Origin: Spirochaetota bacterium
GTDB lineage: Bacteria > Spirochaetota > UBA4802 > JAFGJZ01
Assembly (NCBI GenBank): GCA_023396615.1
Contig: JAEWVM010000066.1
Coordinates: 1-53,353, forward strand
DNA: 53,353 nucleotides
Direction of reading: 5' to 3'
This document shows, in pieces, positions 35,005-43,086 of the stretch. A program made the position numbers and the translations under genes. How positions within the stretch are numbered: position 1 is the stretch's first letter; every line of letters starts with the position of its first letter. The notes under the pieces were generated by a model. The model was given only the letters and a program-made list of their open reading frames with translations. It was not told where the DNA came from and did no database searches.

Positions 35005-35649
35005 TCAGGCATTATGACTGATAGCGTCTATTACTAAAGTAAGATATTCTTTCATTCCAGGGGAAAAAAACAAAGGATGAAACTCTTCAAGATCAATATT
35101 CTTCATATAAACATTTTTCCCATCGTAATAAAGCGATTCAGCACATGTAAGCTTTCCTGACAATACCGATATAAAGTCATTAAGCCGGATAAAGCAAACA
35201 GCTTCGACCTCACCGTCCGAAAAAGAGTAATTATTAATTTCAATATCCGAATTCATTATCCAGATGTGCTGAAACTCACGGTGAAATAAATCTATTTGAG
35301 GTATTATTTCTTCATAACGGAAATATCCCAAATCAGTAAGTTCTTCATCATGAACATCAATACCTAATTCTTCTGATGCCTCTTTCTGAATCTTACCGCT
35401 GTTCAGGCCAAAAGGCACATGTCCTCCGACAGATATATCAAGTACAGAAGGATAAAGATCTTTTTGACTGGAGCGCTTTTGCAGAAGTATCCATATATCT
35501 CCGGCAATGATTTTATAAATCCAAAGATGAACACCCTCGTGAGGAATTCCCTCCCTGTGGGCTACAAACCTATCTACAGGTTTCCCAAGCGGCTTTCCTG
35601 TCAACCAATCCCATTCTTCAATAAATTCCTGTTTTGTTTTTGCAGTCAC
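35005..35649 (-). CDS. Nudix hydrolase family protein
   Basis: The 214-residue protein has a Nudix box GGHVPFG...KEASEELGI (starting near 74) in which the core RExxEExGI part is kept as KEASEELGI. The earlier conserved Glu of GX5E is Gly. N-terminal residues 1-30 and the YDG...MKN region resemble IPP-isomerase-like/YfcD-type Nudix proteins. The substrate is unknown. GTG is the start, with AAAGAG upstream. The terminator at 35699-35726 lies on its 5' side and closes the sHsp operon. Confidence 0.8.
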   Translation of the reverse strand: MTAKTKQEFIEEWDWLTGKPLGKPVDRFVAHREGIPHEGVHLWIYKIIAGDIWILLQKRSSQKDLYPSVLDISVGGHVPFGLNSGKIQKEASEELGIDVHDEELTDLGYFRYEEIIPQIDLFHREFQHIWIMNSDIEINNYSFSDGEVEAVCFIRLNDFISVLSGKLTCAESLYYDGKNVYMKNIDLEEFHPLFFSPGMKEYLTLVIDAISHNA

Positions 35650-35698
35650 ATCAATCTCTTTGGAATAATTATAAACAACGCAGATACCGGTGCAAACA

Positions 35699-35726
35699 AA
35701 AAAAGCGGGGAAATCCCCGCTTTTTT
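35699..35726 (-). terminator. Intrinsic terminator of the sHsp operon
   Basis: Arms AAAAAAGCGGGG and CCCCGCTTTTTT (12 bp) with an AAAT loop, overlapping the stop of the last small heat-shock gene. Confidence 0.92.
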
Positions 35727-36075
35727 AACCCGCAAGAAGTTCAATTTTTCTAGGTTTAACTTCTTCTCTTTTTTTCATAGTCACTGCGAGAACACCATTT
35801 TCATATTTCGCCGTAACACCGTTCGGTTCAATATCCGCCCCTAAAGTGAACCCTCTGTAATAATCCCCGCCGGAAAACTCTCTGTATTTAATCGCCTCGT
35901 TAGAATTTATTTCTTCAGAGAATTTTCCTTCAATTTCAAGTTTTCCTTCACTTAGAGTGATGGAAATATTTTCTCGCTTTACTCCAGGCATATCAAGCTT
36001 TATGCTGTATTCATTATCATTCTCAGTAATATCAGCAGCCGGAGATATTTTTCTATTAACTAATTTTTCACTCAT
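35725..36075 (-). CDS. Small heat-shock protein (Hsp20), third copy
   Basis: The 116-residue alpha-crystallin-domain protein has IKLDMPGVKRENISITLSEG and the C-terminal-domain motif YENGVLAVTMKK. It has a very short N-terminal arm. ATP-independent chaperones of this kind hold unfolding proteins for refolding. AAGGAGG precedes the ATG. It is the last of three tandem, divergent copies; co-assembly into mixed oligomers is likely but inferred. Confidence 0.92.
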   Translation of the reverse strand: MSEKLVNRKISPAADITENDNEYSIKLDMPGVKRENISITLSEGKLEIEGKFSEEINSNEAIKYREFSGGDYYRGFTLGADIEPNGVTAKYENGVLAVTMKKREEVKPRKIELLAG

Positions 36076-36084
36076 ATTTCCTCC

Positions 36085-36477
36085 TTAAAGAATCTCGATC
36101 TTTTTAGGTTTGGCTGCTTCACTCTTTGAAAGCTCAACAGTCAAAATGCCGTCGCTGAGTTTGGCACTCATTTTATCCCTATCAAGCTGATAAGGAAGCT
36201 TAACAGTCTTTTTGAATGCTCCGGAAGCGCGTTCACGGCGAAGATATCTGCCTGATATCTCTTCACTCTTAGGCGCAGCTTTGATAACTAGATAATTATC
36301 AACAACTTCCAATGAAATATCTTCACTAGTCATACCGGGAACAACAGCTCTGACCACTATCGCATCCTCTTTTTCATAAACATTGGTCAAAGGCCTTTCA
36401 CGGTAAACCGATTCATCAGTTACTGCCGAATCAAAAGCTTTAACCAGATCATTAATCATACTGTAAACAGGATACAT
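36085..36477 (-). CDS. Small heat-shock protein (Hsp20), second copy
   Basis: The 130-residue alpha-crystallin protein has VVRAVVPGMTSEDISLEVVD and LSDGILTVELSK, and ends PKKIEIL with an IxI-type tail that docks in neighbouring subunits. GAGGAGGT lies before the ATG. Nine bp separate it from the third copy, in the CIRCE-controlled operon. Confidence 0.92.
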   Translation of the reverse strand: MYPVYSMINDLVKAFDSAVTDESVYRERPLTNVYEKEDAIVVRAVVPGMTSEDISLEVVDNYLVIKAAPKSEEISGRYLRRERASGAFKKTVKLPYQLDRDKMSAKLSDGILTVELSKSEAAKPKKIEIL

Positions 36478-36487
36478 ACTTACCTCC

Positions 36488-36898
36488 TCAATTTATCATT
36501 ATTCTTGTTTTATTTTCTTCTTTTTCAGTTTTAGGAATTACCAATTCCAAAACCCCGTTTTTAAACTCAGCTTTTATCTCTTCTGCCTTAACAGATTCCG
36601 GAACGCGGAATCTTCTTACAAATTCGCCTGAGCTCCTTTCGTGAACATGATATTCACCTTCCTCATGTTCCTTTTCACTTGAACGTTTAGCTGATACTGT
36701 AAGAAAACCGTTCTCAATGCTAACATCCAAGTCCTCTTTTTTAACGCCCGGAAGATCAGCTTTAAGAGTAAAAGATTCTTTGTTTTCAACCAGATCAACA
36801 TTGAAAAGTTTTTCTTCCGCCTTAAAATAATCAGGCAAACTCCAGAAGTCATCGAATAGTTTTTCGATCGGAGTTTCGTGTTTTGTTATGTTCCACAT
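36488..36898 (-). CDS. Small heat-shock protein (Hsp20), first copy
   Basis: The 136-residue protein is the most canonical of the three: N-terminal MWNITKHETPIEKLFDDFW, alpha-crystallin domain with LKADLPGVKKEDLDVSIENG and FKNGVLELVIPK, and an IMIN tail. GGAGG lies five bases before the ATG. It is the first gene behind the CIRCE operator. Confidence 0.94.
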   Translation of the reverse strand: MWNITKHETPIEKLFDDFWSLPDYFKAEEKLFNVDLVENKESFTLKADLPGVKKEDLDVSIENGFLTVSAKRSSEKEHEEGEYHVHERSSGEFVRRFRVPESVKAEEIKAEFKNGVLELVIPKTEKEENKTRIMIN

Positions 36899-36925
36899 AA
36901 TGACCTCCTTATTTATATATTACTG

Positions 36926-36952
36926 TTAGCACTCATATTTATCGAGTGCTAA
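36926..36952 (-). promoter_or_regulatory. CIRCE operator (HrcA binding site)
   Basis: TTAGCACTC-N9-GAGTGCTAA matches the CIRCE consensus perfectly. The symmetry extends beyond the consensus to 20-bp perfect arms at 36915-36934 and 36944-36963. HrcA bound here represses transcription until heat or misfolding titrates GroEL. No hrcA is present in the window. Confidence 0.97.
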
Positions 36953-36956
36953 CAGT

Positions 36957-36985
36957 AATATATTTAAAGATAAAGAAATCGTCAA
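36957..36985 (-). promoter_or_regulatory. sHsp operon promoter
   Basis: On the minus strand, TTGACG (36980-36985) and TATATT (36957-36962) are 17 bp apart. The -10 lies within the extended CIRCE symmetry, so HrcA would block initiation directly. Confidence 0.75.
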
Positions 36986-37068
36986 CATCGGAATTGATTT
37001 TTTTCGTTTTTTTATTAAATAAATGAATCGGGGAAAATCGGTAGAAAAAATAATAAAATGAATTTATA

Positions 37069-38055
37069 TTATTTACCGCGATAAAGCTCTTCTATCTGTT
37101 TTACTACATATTTTTTTGCTTCTTCGCGGGATAGCTGAGACTTGAAACCGGCCGCGTTTTTATGCCCGCCGCCGCCGTTGGAAATAGCAATTCCGGACAC
37201 ATCGAGATCGCCCTTCGTTCTCATGCTGACTTTGAGAGGGCCTTCTACATCCTGTTTCAAAAGAACCGACACCTGCACCTCGGCAACAGAAAGAGGAAGA
37301 TTGATGCTGGTCTCTCCCTGTGAAAAATCCGCACCCGTCTCCTTCAGCATCTCGGGAGCAAGATGCATCAAAATCATCTTTCCGCCAAGATAAACTTCAA
37401 CCGTTGAAAGGATTTTTGACTTCAACAGAAATGCAGAAAGCTCATTATTATCAAAAATTCTTTCATGAATTTCAAAAGGTTTTATTCCGGTAGAAAGAAG
37501 CTTGGCTACGGCAAGATGAGTGCGCGGCGTGGTCTTTTTGTATTTAAATCCGCCGGTATCAAAAAGCAGTCCGGTATATAAAGCCTGAGCAGCTTTTCTT
37601 GTAAAATCATGGCGGTAGTGATCCATTATAAAAAAAACAATCTCGCTGGCACTCGAGGCTTCAACCATGACAAAATGCGTATCAATATAGTCTTCACCGC
37701 CTTCATGGTGATCTATAATAAATATTTCATTTACATGCGGAGATAAAAGAGTGTACGCTGCACCGGTATTTACAAAATTATTTGTATCAAGAACTATAAC
37801 CGAATATTCAGAAATATCATCCGGCAGAGAAAAATCCGATGCAATATTAATGACCGAATCCACATCAAGAAAACAAAGTTTGTCAGGCGTCGGATCACCA
37901 TTTATCACAAAAGATTTTGTTCCGAGAGAATCCAAAAGCTCCTTAAGGGCGATTTCCGCACCTATCCCGTCGGCATCCGGAGATTCATGTGTCGTAATTA
38001 TTATCTTCTTGTTTTTTTCAAAAAACTGAACTACATTATCCAGGCCGCTATTCAT
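37069..38055 (-). CDS. nrnA: DHH-family phosphoesterase (NrnA-like)
   Basis: The 328-residue protein has the DHH domain (HESPDADGIG, residues 23-32, and IIDHHEGG) and the C-terminal DHHA1 motif GGGGHKNAAGF. NrnA-type enzymes degrade nanoRNA and dephosphorylate pAp. Length and motifs fit the bifunctional oligoribonuclease family; related DHH proteins hydrolyse cyclic dinucleotides and cannot be excluded. It lies 15 bp downstream of glyQ, in an operon. Confidence 0.88.
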   Translation of the reverse strand: MNSGLDNVVQFFEKNKKIIITTHESPDADGIGAEIALKELLDSLGTKSFVINGDPTPDKLCFLDVDSVINIASDFSLPDDISEYSVIVLDTNNFVNTGAAYTLLSPHVNEIFIIDHHEGGEDYIDTHFVMVEASSASEIVFFIMDHYRHDFTRKAAQALYTGLLFDTGGFKYKKTTPRTHLAVAKLLSTGIKPFEIHERIFDNNELSAFLLKSKILSTVEVYLGGKMILMHLAPEMLKETGADFSQGETSINLPLSVAEVQVSVLLKQDVEGPLKVSMRTKGDLDVSGIAISNGGGGHKNAAGFKSQLSREEAKKYVVKQIEELYRGK

Positions 38056-38070
38056 GCTTCTCCGTGTTTA

Positions 38071-38943
38071 TTATTTCAGTAATGGATATCCCATCTCCTC
38101 ACGTATTTGAACAAATCTTTCTGCGCATTTTCTTGCCATGTTTCTGACTCTGGTGATATAGCCGACCCTTTCCGTTACAGAAATAGCTCCTGCTGCATCA
38201 AGCATATTAAAAGCATGCGAACATTTCAGTACAAAATCATAAGCAGGAAGGACAACTTTCGGCTCTTTATCTAAAATTGAACTGCATTCCTTTTCAAAAA
38301 GATCGAAAAGCTGAAAATACATCTTGGGGTCACTCATACTGAAGTTGTAATGCGAAAATTCGTATTCACTTCTAAAGTGGACATCCCTGTAGTAAATATG
38401 ATCATTCCATTTAATATCAAAAACACTGTTAACGCCCTGAAGGTACATGCAAATTCTTTCCAGACCGTAAGTTATTTCAACCGGAATCGGACTAAGCTCA
38501 ATGCTTCCGCACTGCTGAAAATAAGTAAACTGTGTAATTTCCATTCCGTCAAGCCAGACTTCCCAGCCAAGGCCGGCAGCGCCAAGCGTCGGTGACTCCC
38601 AGTCGTCTTCAACAAAACGCACATCATGCTCATTCAAATTCAACCCCAGATAACGGAGTGAATCAAGATATAAATCCTGTATATCTGACGGTGAAGGTTT
38701 CATTATTACCTGATACTGATAATAGTGCTGAAGCCGGTTTGGATTCTCGCCGTATCTTCCGTCAGTAGGTCTGCGGGAAGGCTCAACATAACACACATTC
38801 CACGGCTCAGGACCAAGAGCACGAAGGAATGTGCCCGGATTAAATGTTCCGGCTCCTACTTCCAAATCGTATCCCTGGATAACTATGCATCCTTTTGAGC
38901 TCCAATATTCATTAAGTTTTGCAATAAGATTTTGAAAATGCAT
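38071..38943 (-). CDS. glyQ: Glycyl-tRNA synthetase alpha subunit
   Basis: The 290-residue class II catalytic subunit has QGYDLEVGAGTFNPGTFLRA, EPWNVCYVEPSRRPTDGRYG and EVWLDGMEITQFTYFQQCGS, all diagnostic of GlyQ. It forms an alpha2-beta2 enzyme with GlyS, the beta subunit that recognises tRNA. The beta-subunit gene is not adjacent in either direction. It is cotranscribed with an HDOD gene and nrnA; gaps are 13 and 15 bp. Confidence 0.97.
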   Translation of the reverse strand: MHFQNLIAKLNEYWSSKGCIVIQGYDLEVGAGTFNPGTFLRALGPEPWNVCYVEPSRRPTDGRYGENPNRLQHYYQYQVIMKPSPSDIQDLYLDSLRYLGLNLNEHDVRFVEDDWESPTLGAAGLGWEVWLDGMEITQFTYFQQCGSIELSPIPVEITYGLERICMYLQGVNSVFDIKWNDHIYYRDVHFRSEYEFSHYNFSMSDPKMYFQLFDLFEKECSSILDKEPKVVLPAYDFVLKCSHAFNMLDAAGAISVTERVGYITRVRNMARKCAERFVQIREEMGYPLLK

Positions 38944-38956
38944 TTTTGAATCCTGA

Positions 38957-40450
38957 TTATTTCAAATTTTCGATATTCTTCATCTGAGTATTATATGCGT
39001 CTATTAAAATATCATGAAGTTTCTTAAAATTATTAGCATCTGTCAGATTAAAGTAAGAAAGAACATCTTCATCCACTATCTCAAAACGGTATTTACCTAT
39101 TTCGGCTTCGCAAAAAACATGAGCCAGATAAACAGTATAGTTGAGGGACTTGTTTTTTTCGCTCACCATATGAGGCTTGCGGTGATATTCAATCGCTTCC
39201 GAAAGGTCATCATCAAAATGCCAGCGCTTGACAATCAGACTGCCGAGGGTTGAAATGCTGACACCTAATGCAATTTCCTCAAGAATATCAACTTCCGTCT
39301 GGGTTTTATTTCTTGTAATTTCTCCAAGCTTTTGCGCTGTTTCTTTTTTGATTGAAAGAAGCAGTATTCTTCCGATTTTGGAAAGCAACGCAGCAAGATA
39401 GGCTTTTTCTGCGATTTTAGCATTTTTCAGCTGGATTGCTATTTTATATGCATAGAAAGCTTTTTTATAGGACTCCATCCAAAGATATTTAAATTCCTTG
39501 AAATGATTATTAACTATCTCATCAACACCGCTTGCCATTGCTATGGACTGTATTCCGTTTAATCCGATTAAAACAGAAGCTTCTTCTATAGAGGATATTT
39601 TTTTTGATGTTATATATCCGGCAGAATTAGCAAGCTTCAAAATAGAAGCGGACAAACCAGGGTCGCGTTTAACAAAATCCGATATGTGTTTAATCGTAAC
39701 ATCTGGATTTTTGCACATATCTATCAGAAGTCTTGAATTTTCAGGGAAAGCCGGAACATTTTCAACAGCATTATTGATTTCTTGTGCGATTTTTCCGCGT
39801 ATTTCCGCAGAATCGTCTCTTCTGCTTAAAGCAAGTGAAAAGATAGTAGAATTATCCTTTCGGTGCACCATAAACTTATTCGCATCAAATCCGGCATTAC
39901 GGAAAACCATGGAAGCCATGATTAAACCCAAACCGGCACCTTCTGAATCATCCAGAGTATCTCCGAAAGCCTCGGAAATATTAGAATAATGCTTCGCTTT
40001 TTCAATCCTCGAATTTATTCTTTCAATTTCTTCAGGAACTATTGGAGTATTGTTCCAGACCGAAATTATATAATCAGAGTTTCGGTTTTCGAAATAAATT
40101 CTGACTCTATAATCCGATGACTGCAATGCCATCATAAGCTCCCCGTCAGGCCGGAGAACAGAGGAACTGAATGAATTCATTCCTTCACTATAATCTTTTT
40201 TAATATCCAGATTCATTCTCTGGAAAAAAAGACGTTTAGCATTAGCTTTAACCGCATTATTGATTAATTCTTTCAAAATAGTTATCAGAACATCACGCGA
40301 GTATAAAAGATCGGAATGAGAAAGAAAACGGCGCAGAATACGAAGAAAGCAGGCCTCGGCATCAGCATCAAAAACCTGAAACTCCAGATAAAATAACTTT
40401 CCCTCGGTAATCGCGAGAGTATAATCTTCTGCTGAAATAAGTGCTTTCAT
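38957..40450 (-). CDS. HATPase-HDOD fusion signalling protein
   Basis: The 497-residue protein has an N-terminal histidine-kinase-type ATPase (about 45-210) with N-box KELINNAVKANA and G-loop SEGAGLGL. A C-terminal HDOD domain (about 235-440) has DPGLSASILKLANSAGYI and ASVLIGLNGIQSIAM. No HisKA dimerisation helix precedes the ATPase. HDOD domains are inactive HD relatives that organise signalling. Kinase or ATP-sensor activity is inferred. ATG 40450 has an AGG-containing site; a longer frame to 40513 is open but less likely. The next two genes are glyQ and nrnA. Confidence 0.8.
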   Translation of the reverse strand: MKALISAEDYTLAITEGKLFYLEFQVFDADAEACFLRILRRFLSHSDLLYSRDVLITILKELINNAVKANAKRLFFQRMNLDIKKDYSEGMNSFSSSVLRPDGELMMALQSSDYRVRIYFENRNSDYIISVWNNTPIVPEEIERINSRIEKAKHYSNISEAFGDTLDDSEGAGLGLIMASMVFRNAGFDANKFMVHRKDNSTIFSLALSRRDDSAEIRGKIAQEINNAVENVPAFPENSRLLIDMCKNPDVTIKHISDFVKRDPGLSASILKLANSAGYITSKKISSIEEASVLIGLNGIQSIAMASGVDEIVNNHFKEFKYLWMESYKKAFYAYKIAIQLKNAKIAEKAYLAALLSKIGRILLLSIKKETAQKLGEITRNKTQTEVDILEEIALGVSISTLGSLIVKRWHFDDDLSEAIEYHRKPHMVSEKNKSLNYTVYLAHVFCEAEIGKYRFEIVDEDVLSYFNLTDANNFKKLHDILIDAYNTQMKNIENLK

Positions 40451-40532
40451 ATTTAACCGCCTGACAACACTAAATATGCAATAAGAATATCTCAAGCAAT
40501 ATTTTATAAGCATATCTGCTCAATTATTTGAG

Positions 40533-40562
40533 TTGACAAAGTGTCTTAATATCGGATTAAAT
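40533..40562 (+). promoter_or_regulatory. Promoter of the response-regulator gene
   Basis: TTGACA (40533-40538) and TTAAAT (40557-40562) are 18 bp apart, 76 bp before the ATG at 40638. Confidence 0.55.
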
Positions 40563-40637
40563 AACACAGTTTATTGTTTATTTCACTGCACTGGGCATAT
40601 TTATTGCAGTCCGGTATTTGTTACATTCGGAGAAATT

Positions 40638-41078
40638 ATGAAGAGTAAGCATGATTTCCCGTCCCTGAACTCAAAACAGGCAGACGGGATCAGACCTAAT
40701 GGAATACCCTACAAAGTTCTTGTTGTTGAAGATCAGGAATTCCAGCGCAAGCAAATTAGACAAATTCTTGAATCAGAAAAATATGAAGTAATCGCCGATG
40801 TTGCAAACGGACGCGATGCCTTGAAAATTATTGAAAAGCTGGGCGGAAAAATAGATCTTATCACGACTGATCTTGATATGCCTATTCTTGACGGATATGC
40901 CCTTCTTTTTGAACTTAAAAATAATCTCAAATATCCGATTAAAGTAGTTTTTATAAGCGATGAAACAACTAAAGGCGTCGTTGAAGATTTAGTGAAAATG
41001 GGCGCACTTGATTTCATTCTCAAACCTCTTCAGCGTCAAAGACTGCTGGAACGAATCAAACTTGCGGTAAACAGGTAG
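40638..41078 (+). CDS. Single-domain response regulator (CheY-like)
   Basis: The 146-residue protein has a disordered N-terminal stretch of about 25 residues, then one receiver domain. The acidic pair is in VLVVEDQEF, the phosphoacceptor Asp in TTDLDMPILDG, Ser in FISDE and Lys in ILKPLQ. There is no output domain. It therefore probably acts by binding a partner, perhaps the tail-anchored protein encoded 1 bp downstream. ATG 40638 has GGAG upstream. Confidence 0.9.
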   Translation: MKSKHDFPSLNSKQADGIRPNGIPYKVLVVEDQEFQRKQIRQILESEKYEVIADVANGRDALKIIEKLGGKIDLITTDLDMPILDGYALLFELKNNLKYPIKVVFISDETTKGVVEDLVKMGALDFILKPLQRQRLLERIKLAVNR

Positions 41079-41079
41079 T

Positions 41080-42150
41080 ATGTCTGAAAAAGAAGATAAA
41101 GTAAATTTAGCCGATCAGGTTAAAAGGATAGATATAGCGCTTTACTATGTTGGAAACGACATGGTTAAAGCCAAGCAAATGGCAGCCGGATCTTATAAAG
41201 ATGCCGTAGCAATGAAGGGAGTATTTTCTTCATCGTCATTATACGGAGTTTTTCTTATTTTTTTCAATAAAACTTACAACCGAATAATTGACTCACTTTT
41301 TGTCATTTCTCCGGATTATACAATAAACAGCCTAAACAATCATCAGGATTGGCGTACTTTTGAAAAAGATATGATTACAGCCCGACAGAAGAGCGAAAAT
41401 GCACGGGCATCTTCAGACATAAAGGATAAAGTTGAACGCAGCTTTACCGGCTCTTTATGTGTTGAGCTAGGAAGACTGCTTGAACGAAATGATGAAGTGC
41501 AGGCTCAGCATATAGTTCAAAAAATTCTTACTGAGTCTACCGGATTCAAACGTGTCGAATTAAAGCTTCTGTTTCAGGAGACATCTTCTCTTGATATTGA
41601 ACTGGATTCTCAATCTTCACGCAAAATGGACTCAAAGGCTGCTGCACAGGAAAATAAAGTTTCTGAGAAAATCAGCCCGGAAGCTCCGCTTGACGAACCT
41701 CAGATCGGCAAAGACGGCGTAAAACTTATTATTAAAGGAGCTCTTAATCTTTCACCGATTAAGGGAAAACATATTTCATCAATTGTTCAAGGCGACAAAG
41801 TGATGATAACCCTTCTGGAAGAAAATAACCAGACTATACAGATCGCTCAGGCCTTTAAAGCTTATGATGCTGAAAAAAAGAAAATAATGCCGCTTCCCGC
41901 AAGAATAACAACAATAAAATTCATAGACGGTGTCGGTTATAAAATTTTCGCACTAATCGCGAAGGGTGTTTATACTGCCGTAATAGAAGAAGAAACCAAC
42001 ATTAAAGTAGCTCTTGATCCGGTATATGCTGTAGCTCTCGGAGAAAAGACAGAGAAAAGTGAAGGCAAGGGAATAGGTCTCCCTGCTATAATAAGTTTGG
42101 TTGCAGTTCTTTTAGCCCTTATTGCCGTTATAGTTTTTATTGTACTATAA
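41080..42150 (+). CDS. Tail-anchored protein of unknown function, coupled to a response regulator
   Basis: I do not recognise the 356-residue protein. Residues about 1-165 are helical and charged (NLADQVKRIDIALYYVGN). A disordered Ser/Lys/Glu/Pro linker spans about 175-215, and a beta-rich domain spans about 215-325. The chain ends in one hydrophobic helix (IISLVAVLLALIAVIVFIVL) at the extreme C terminus. This orients most of the protein in the cytoplasm. It starts 1 bp after the response-regulator stop, so it is translationally coupled to it. Confidence 0.65.
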   Translation: MSEKEDKVNLADQVKRIDIALYYVGNDMVKAKQMAAGSYKDAVAMKGVFSSSSLYGVFLIFFNKTYNRIIDSLFVISPDYTINSLNNHQDWRTFEKDMITARQKSENARASSDIKDKVERSFTGSLCVELGRLLERNDEVQAQHIVQKILTESTGFKRVELKLLFQETSSLDIELDSQSSRKMDSKAAAQENKVSEKISPEAPLDEPQIGKDGVKLIIKGALNLSPIKGKHISSIVQGDKVMITLLEENNQTIQIAQAFKAYDAEKKKIMPLPARITTIKFIDGVGYKIFALIAKGVYTAVIEEETNIKVALDPVYAVALGEKTEKSEGKGIGLPAIISLVAVLLALIAVIVFIVL

Positions 42151-42166
42151 AAACAGAAAAATGCTT

Positions 42167-42925
42167 TTACAGCCTTACAGGAATTCCTCTTTCCGCGAGA
42201 TATTCCTTAACCTGTTTAATAGAAAATTCACGGTAATGAAATATTGATGCCGCTAACACCGCATCAGCCTTCCCTTCTGCAAATCCATTATATAGATCTT
42301 CCATATTCCCGACTCCCCCCGAAGCAATAACAGGAATTTTAACAGCTTCTGATACGGCTCTCGTAAGAGCAAGGTCATATCCAATTTTAGTTCCGTCTCT
42401 GTCCATGCTCGTTAAAAGAATTTCACCGGCTCCAAGATCTTCGGCCTTTTTTGCCCAATCAACAGCATCAAGTTCTGTCGGAACCCTTCCGCCATTAAGA
42501 AAAACAGTCCATCCGCCTCGATCATTTTGTTTAGCGTCAATAGCAACGACGATACACTGAGCACCGAAAAGCTTTGCAGAATCCTCAATAATCGAAGGAT
42601 TTTTCACGGCCGCGCTGTTCATAGATGCTTTATCTGCCCCGTTCTCAAGAATGAGTCTCACGTCTTCCGCACTGCGTATTCCGCCCCCGACACAGAATGG
42701 GATGTGAACGGTTTCAGCAACCTGCTTGACCATATTTAATATGATGTTTCGGTTGTCCGAAGATGCTGTTATATCAAGAAAAACCAGTTCATCCGCACCT
42801 TCCCGATCATAAAAATAACCGTTTTCAACAGGATCACCGGCATCGGAAAGATTTAAAAAATTTACGCCTTTTACGACTCGACCGTCTTTGACGTCAAGAC
42901 ACGGAATGATTCTCTTTGCAAGCAT
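42167..42925 (-). CDS. hisF: Imidazole glycerol phosphate synthase subunit HisF
   Basis: The 252-residue TIM barrel has CLDVKDGRVVKGVNF near the start (catalytic Asp11) and VVAIDAKQ plus TSMDRDGT (Asp130 region). With HisH it makes imidazole glycerol phosphate and AICAR in histidine synthesis. ATG 42925 has GAGG; a longer frame to 43030 is open but improbable. It stands alone in the window with no other his gene, which is uncommon. Confidence 0.95.
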   Translation of the reverse strand: MLAKRIIPCLDVKDGRVVKGVNFLNLSDAGDPVENGYFYDREGADELVFLDITASSDNRNIILNMVKQVAETVHIPFCVGGGIRSAEDVRLILENGADKASMNSAAVKNPSIIEDSAKLFGAQCIVVAIDAKQNDRGGWTVFLNGGRVPTELDAVDWAKKAEDLGAGEILLTSMDRDGTKIGYDLALTRAVSEAVKIPVIASGGVGNMEDLYNGFAEGKADAVLAASIFHYREFSIKQVKEYLAERGIPVRL

Positions 42926-42978
42926 ATGAACCTCTTCGACATTGATAAAGCTGAGTATTAATTGGGCAAGAAAAATAT

Positions 42979-43008
42979 TCCCCCGTGCGGAATGAAACAC
43001 ACGGGGGA
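42979..43008 (-). terminator. Terminator of the isoprenoid operon
   Basis: Arms TCCCCCGTG (42979-42987) and CACGGGGGA (43000-43008) with a 12-nt loop. On the minus strand the hairpin is followed by ATATTTTTC. It lies between the polyprenyl synthase gene and hisF. Confidence 0.7.
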
Positions 43009-43086
43009 TAAAAGAAAAGGAGAAAAGCAATAAATCGGCTATCTCTCACGGATTAGACAAATTGGAAATAAATTGTTACAAAAAAA

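Noticed and set aside
39543..39989. 148-codon open frame on the plus strand
   Set aside because: It is antisense to the HDOD gene, with no ribosome site or domain.
42926..43030. Longer hisF with a 35-residue N-terminal extension
   Set aside because: The family always starts near MLAKRIIPCLDV, and GAGG sits just before that ATG. The extension runs into the terminator region.
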